A DNA stretch of 38,104 nt from assembly GCA_947475685.1 (NCBI GenBank), contig CANJNC010000034.1:1-38104 (forward strand), in the 5' to 3' direction. Numbering within the stretch: the first letter of the stretch is position 1; each line of letters opens with the position of its first letter. Both the position numbers and the translations under genes were made by a program. Positions 34,710 to 38,104 of this stretch are shown here, piece by piece. The stretch comes from Comamonadaceae bacterium. GTDB lineage: Bacteria > Pseudomonadota > Gammaproteobacteria > Burkholderiales > Burkholderiaceae_C. A model generated the notes under the pieces. The model searched no databases and had not been told where the DNA came from. It was given only the letters and a program-made list of their open reading frames with translations.

Positions 34710-34738
34710 TTGACTTTTAAAGCCTTAGTCTGTATCAA
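34710..34738 (+). promoter_or_regulatory. Probable sigma70-type promoter for Bug (8)
   Basis: TTGACT (34710-34715, five of six consensus bases) and TATCAA (34733-34738) are separated by exactly 17 bases. The predicted start is near 34745, about 55 bases before the ATG at 34801. Confidence 0.5.
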
Positions 34739-34800
34739 GAAGTCAAGCATTTTTCAATTAATAAAAGAATTCAAAAAGTCCAATCATCTCTTTTTTGAAA

Positions 34801-35886
34801 ATGCTGCATACAACTAAAAAACACAAAGATCATATGAAAAATACACGGCCCTTCTTTTATAAATTTCTCTCCTTTTTGACCAAGCTTTCTAATGCTCAAA
34901 TGCTAAGCATCTTCTTGATCAAACTCCTAACAGTATTTGCTGTGCCACTTGCAATTCTTGCTTTCACCAAAGTGTCATTTGCTGATTACCCAGATCGCCC
35001 GATCAAGTTGATTGTGCCATACGCGCCTGGCGGATCCTCTGACATTGTGGGTCGCCAAGTTGCTCAATTCCTCTCAGCGGAAATGGGACAAACCATTGTT
35101 GTTGAAAATGTTGGCGGTGGCGGAGGATCTATAGGCGTTCAAAGGGTGGCCACCTCGACGGCAGACGGTTACACGCTGCTTTTAGGTGCCAACTCTGAAC
35201 TGATCATCAACAAACTCTTGAAGCCAGAACTGCCCTACGAAGTCAGCAAAGATTTTCGGGCCTTGGCATCAATTGGCGTTGGGCCAATTGTCTTGATTGG
35301 CAAAAAGAGTTTGGCGGCCAATACATTTGAGGACGTTTTAAGCTTGGCCAAATCCACCCCTGGAGGATTGAGTTTTGGATCCTCGGGGAACGGAACCATT
35401 CAACACTTGGTAGGTGAATTTATCAAACTCAAATCCAAGGTAGACATGACTCACGTTCCTTACAAGGGTGCTGGACCACTTGCTGCCGATGTCGCTGGCA
35501 ACCAGATAGATTTAGGCATTGTCACGCTCGCAGCGGCCAAGCCCTTGATTGAATCCAACAAAGTCAAAGTTTTTGTCGTGAGCTCGGAAAGCCGTAGCGA
35601 ATTCTCTCCCAATATCCCAGCCATGTCGGAAACGACTTCTTTGGCCAACACGACCATTGAAACTTGGTACGGGGTGTTTGCACCGATCAAGACCCCCAAC
35701 GCCATCACCACCATTTTAGAGAAAAAACTTAAAGGAGTGATCGACAATCCCGATTTGAATAAAAATTTGGCGCTGCAAGCCATCAGCATCAATCCCAAGC
35801 CAGCAAAAGAACTACAAACCTATTTGAGCAAAGAAACCGAAAAATTCAAAAGTATCATTCAAGAGGCGCATATTAATATTCAGTAA
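34801..35886 (+). CDS. Bug/TctC family periplasmic substrate-binding receptor (8)
   Basis: A Bug receptor of up to 361 residues from the ATG at 34801. The N-terminal region before the mature start is unusually long: hydrophobic export segment about 35-60 (ending KVSFA before DYPDRP), preceded by about 30 charged residues. A TTG at 34795 and an ATG at 34834 are alternatives and none has a good ribosome site. Mature landmarks are normal: KLIVPYAPGGSSDIVGR, ENVGGGGGSIG, ADGYTLLLG, HVPYKGAG and WYGVFAPIKTP. The CaiB/BaiF gene follows by 71 bases, so the receptor probably serves that pathway. Confidence 0.9.
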   Translation: MLHTTKKHKDHMKNTRPFFYKFLSFLTKLSNAQMLSIFLIKLLTVFAVPLAILAFTKVSFADYPDRPIKLIVPYAPGGSSDIVGRQVAQFLSAEMGQTIVVENVGGGGGSIGVQRVATSTADGYTLLLGANSELIINKLLKPELPYEVSKDFRALASIGVGPIVLIGKKSLAANTFEDVLSLAKSTPGGLSFGSSGNGTIQHLVGEFIKLKSKVDMTHVPYKGAGPLAADVAGNQIDLGIVTLAAAKPLIESNKVKVFVVSSESRSEFSPNIPAMSETTSLANTTIETWYGVFAPIKTPNAITTILEKKLKGVIDNPDLNKNLALQAISINPKPAKELQTYLSKETEKFKSIIQEAHINIQ

Positions 35887-35957
35887 CGCGAAGACCGCCT
35901 TGATTTAGGCCAAGATCATCTTCTACATTATTTTAAAAATCAGATTTTTTTCCATTT

Positions 35958-37094
35958 ATGAAGACCACCATGCCCTTAGAAGGCGTCAATGTCATAGAAC
36001 TTGGCCATACCGTTGCTGCGCCCTACGCAGGCATGATTTTGGCTCAATTGGGCGCAAACGTGATCAAAATCGAAAACCCGCCCACAGGTGACTACACTCG
36101 GGGCATGCCTCCCTTTAGAACAGATGGAGTTTCAGCGGTTTACCAAGCACTCAATCGGGGTAAAAAAAGCGTCCTTCTCAATTTGAAAGACCCCAAAGAC
36201 TCTCAATCACTTCGCCAACTCCTAAAAAGCAAAGCCGACGTGCTCATCCATAACCTTAAATTCGGTGCGATGGAAGAGTTGGGGTTTGACTCAGAGGCGC
36301 TCCTGCATGAAAACCCGTCCCTGATCTATTGCAATGTAGGCGCATATGGTCATACCGGACCCAAAAAGGGCCTCCCTGGATACGATCCTTTGATGCAAGC
36401 CTATTCTGGGCTCATGAGTATCATGGGCGAAGAGGGCCGCCCACCCATTCGAGTCGGTGTATCTATCACCGACCAAGCTGCAGGCATGTGGGCCGTGATC
36501 GGCATTCAAGCTGCGCTCAAAGAAAGAGAGAAATCTGGCCGCGGATGCCTCGTCGACACGTCCTTGTTCGAAACCGCATTGGCTTGGATGAGCGTGCAAT
36601 TTGCCTCTTATGATGCGTCCGCAGAAGTCCCCAAAAAGGAAGGCTCTGGCTTGGCCATGATGACTCCCTACCAAGCGTTTTCTACAAAAGACGATTATTT
36701 GATGGTGGCCGCTGGAAACGACAATATTTTTAAAAAGCTGTGTCAGGCCCTAGGACACCCTGCACCTTTGATGAAAGACATTTTCATTAAAAATTCTTCT
36801 CGTGTTCAAAATAGACCCCTCTTACTAAGCATCATTGAACCTATCTTCAAGACCCAAACCACCGCCGAGTGGATCCACGTCCTAACACAATTTGAAGTTC
36901 CCTGCAGCGCCATCAATCCCATCGATACCGTGGTCCGTGATGAGCATACAAAAGCACTGGGGATTTTTCAAAGCTCTCCCGATGGCAACGGCAACATCTG
37001 TGGATTACCTTTGAGCTTCAATGGTATTCGCCCAGCTTTTGAATCTGCTGCGCCAAAGCTTGGCGAACACACTGTCGAGATTTTGGGGAACTAG
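35958..37094 (+). CDS. CaiB/BaiF (class III) CoA-transferase
   Basis: A 378-residue class III CoA-transferase, which moves CoA from one acyl-CoA to another acid via an aspartyl thioester. The N-terminal signature ELGHTVAAPYAGMILAQLGANVIKIENP (14-41 region) is intact, and the likely catalytic aspartate is D172 in SITDQAAGMWA, matching the D169 region of formyl-CoA transferase. RGCLVDTSLFE (196-205) follows. It activates an unknown carboxylic acid, probably the one captured by Bug (8). The cytoplasmic enzyme normally works as an interlocked dimer. Confidence 0.92.
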   Translation: MKTTMPLEGVNVIELGHTVAAPYAGMILAQLGANVIKIENPPTGDYTRGMPPFRTDGVSAVYQALNRGKKSVLLNLKDPKDSQSLRQLLKSKADVLIHNLKFGAMEELGFDSEALLHENPSLIYCNVGAYGHTGPKKGLPGYDPLMQAYSGLMSIMGEEGRPPIRVGVSITDQAAGMWAVIGIQAALKEREKSGRGCLVDTSLFETALAWMSVQFASYDASAEVPKKEGSGLAMMTPYQAFSTKDDYLMVAAGNDNIFKKLCQALGHPAPLMKDIFIKNSSRVQNRPLLLSIIEPIFKTQTTAEWIHVLTQFEVPCSAINPIDTVVRDEHTKALGIFQSSPDGNGNICGLPLSFNGIRPAFESAAPKLGEHTVEILGN

Positions 37095-37200
37095 CCGGTA
37101 AGCTTCACCTGCCTTGGTCAACCCACCTGAGGCAGTAGACTGGACAAGCTGAAGAATTCGAGATGAGTTGCCAGATAGATTTATTTCAATTTTTTGTCTT

Positions 37201-37235
37201 CAAATCAGGCAAAACACTGACTTTTGTCTGATTTG
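37201..37235 (+). terminator. Long hairpin after the CoA-transferase gene, terminator candidate
   Basis: CAAATCAGGCAAAA (37201-37214) pairs with TTTTGTCTGATTTG (37222-37235): 14 pairs with one G-U and a seven-base loop, followed by TATTGTTTT. It lies about 106 bases after the stop codon, between the CoA-transferase and the TcuA-like gene. The U tract is interrupted. Confidence 0.55.
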
Positions 37236-37363
37236 TATTGTTTTAAGATCGCTTTAATTCGACAGATCTATGATGAGCCGAATAATCCCAGCGTCTTGGA
37301 CCTGTCTTGTGGCTTGAAATTTAAACTCCACCTTGTATCTTCATTACCAATGATAGGCTTTTT

Positions 37364-38104
37364 ATGAGTCAACAAAACGAATATGATTTGATTGTTGTGG
37401 GTTGTGGCGTGGCCGGACTCTCAGCCGCTGTAAGCGCTGCTGAGCTTGGCTTGAGAGTGCTTGCCCTTGAGCGAGCACCCTTTGAAGAGCGAGGTGGGCA
37501 AAGTCGCTACACCGAGGCCTATTTGCGCATGAAAAGTCACTCTGAGGTGAGCGACGACTTTGAGACCCATTTGGCTGAAAATGGCAGCGCTGCCATTGAT
37601 CCAGATTTGGTGGAAAGAAGTGCAGATGTACACGAAACAGGGTTGATTCGAAGCTTGAGCTTGCTAGATCCCAACTTCATCAACAGCTTTGCACAAAATG
37701 CGGGACCCACCGTGAAGTGGTTTGAAAGCATCGGTGCGAGGTTTGATTTTTTACCGACTCAATTTTTGACCAAATCTCAACCTCGGCTCTTGCCTGTAGG
37801 GGGGGGTCAAGGCTTGATTGACGTTTTATTTGCCCGAGCTGAAAAATTGGGTGTTGAAATTCTTTATGAAACCACAGCGAGGGAATTGATTGAAAACGAA
37901 AGAGGTCAAATCACGGGCCTGAAGGCGCGCAAAGTCAATTCCCCCACCCTACTTATAAAAGGCTCAGTGGTTCTAGCCTGCGGTGGGTTTCAAGGCAACG
38001 CCGAAATGATGACCCGCTACATCGGTTCGCGCTCCATCTATTTACGCCCCATTTGCAAAGGGGGTTATTTCAACCGTGGTGAGGGGATCGACATGGCGCT
38101 TAAA
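37364..38104 (+). CDS. FAD-dependent fumarate reductase/tricarballylate dehydrogenase (TcuA)-like flavoprotein, 3' end outside window
   Basis: The ATG at 37364 opens a frame of 247 codons that is still open at the window end. The FAD-binding motif VGCGVAGLSAAVSAAELG is at 12-29 and LERAPFEERGGQSRYTEAYLR follows, matching the ERGGNSR(F/Y)T segment of TcuA-type and fumarate-reductase flavoproteins. LACGGFQGNAEM near 210-221 is the second dinucleotide-binding signature. TcuA oxidises tricarballylate to cis-aconitate, and its partner TcuB, if present, would lie beyond the window. Related members reduce or oxidise other dicarboxylates or ketosteroids. A weak ATAGG ribosome site lies six bases upstream. 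About half of the usual 470-residue protein is visible. Confidence 0.85.
   Translation, partial: MSQQNEYDLIVVGCGVAGLSAAVSAAELGLRVLALERAPFEERGGQSRYTEAYLRMKSHSEVSDDFETHLAENGSAAIDPDLVERSADVHETGLIRSLSLLDPNFINSFAQNAGPTVKWFESIGARFDFLPTQFLTKSQPRLLPVGGGQGLIDVLFARAEKLGVEILYETTARELIENERGQITGLKARKVNSPTLLIKGSVVLACGGFQGNAEMMTRYIGSRSIYLRPICKGGYFNRGEGIDMALK

Larger units (their letters stand above)
34243..34794. other. Long divergent intergenic region (promoters for both sides)
   Basis: A gap of more than 550 bases, strongly A/T-rich, between the divergent CoA-ligase and Bug (8) genes. Besides the two promoter candidates listed separately, no gene, RNA or strong repeat is seen. TCTTC and GAAGA flank a short stretch near 34540-34560 but do not make a convincing hairpin. 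Confidence 0.5.

Noticed and set aside
37105..37133. CTGCCT...AGGCAG inverted repeat directly after the CoA-transferase
   Set aside because: Six-base stem with a loop of about 15 bases and no U tract; the longer hairpin at 37201-37235 is the better terminator candidate.

Overview
The window looks like accessory catabolic and transport DNA from a Burkholderiales bacterium. The main evidence is eight complete periplasmic receptors of the Bug/TctC family, which is massively expanded in Alcaligenaceae, Comamonadaceae and relatives. They sit beside a Liv-type ABC transporter, CaiB/BaiF, SCP2-type thiolase/DUF35, FAH, cyclase and gentisate-dioxygenase-type genes. The DNA is fairly AT-rich for that order, and more so (judged by eye) from about 15 to 34 kb, so an AT-leaning freshwater-type member is possible. 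Genus cannot be read from the window. There are no rRNA, tRNA, CRISPR, phage or insertion-sequence genes.

Layout. (1) 1-276: the end of a PACE-type drug/proton antiporter. (2) 401-2230, minus: a racemase-fold protein followed by a Bug receptor. (3) 2450-7106, plus: a four-gene unit of flavin monooxygenase, cyclase/formamidase-like hydrolase, FAH hydrolase and Bug. (4) 7133-14837, minus: an eight-gene operon reading COG0523 GTPase, dihydropyrimidinase/hydantoinase-like amidohydrolase, N-carbamoylsarcosine-amidase-like hydrolase, then a complete Liv ABC importer. (5) 15042-22442: small ring-cleavage/oxidation cassettes, each tied to a Bug gene (gentisate-type dioxygenase; FAD hydroxylase; SDR and TauD-type dioxygenase). 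(6) 22827-25067: a RIO kinase, a lipoprotein with a degenerate Cu/Zn-SOD fold, and an enoyl-CoA hydratase. (7) 25372-34242: a plus-strand Bug gene converging on a long minus-strand acyl-CoA operon (NDP-forming CoA ligase, crotonase, acyl-CoA dehydrogenase, thiolase, DUF35, Bug, racemase-fold protein). (8) 34801-38104, plus: Bug, CaiB/BaiF CoA-transferase and the start of a TcuA-like flavoprotein that runs off the window.

How it fits together. Almost every catabolic cassette has its own periplasmic receptor, but no TctA/TctB membrane partner is present, so the receptors must share a permease encoded elsewhere or act as sensors. The enzymes fit import of aromatic and carboxylic acids, oxygenation, ring opening, C-C hydrolysis and CoA-dependent beta-oxidation-like breakdown, plus an amide/ureide ring-opening branch feeding nitrogen. 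No transcription factor is encoded in the 38 kb. The most unusual genes are the two racemase-fold proteins lacking the usual catalytic cysteines, the metal-site-less SOD-like lipoprotein, and the GTPase-hydantoinase-amidase-Liv operon.
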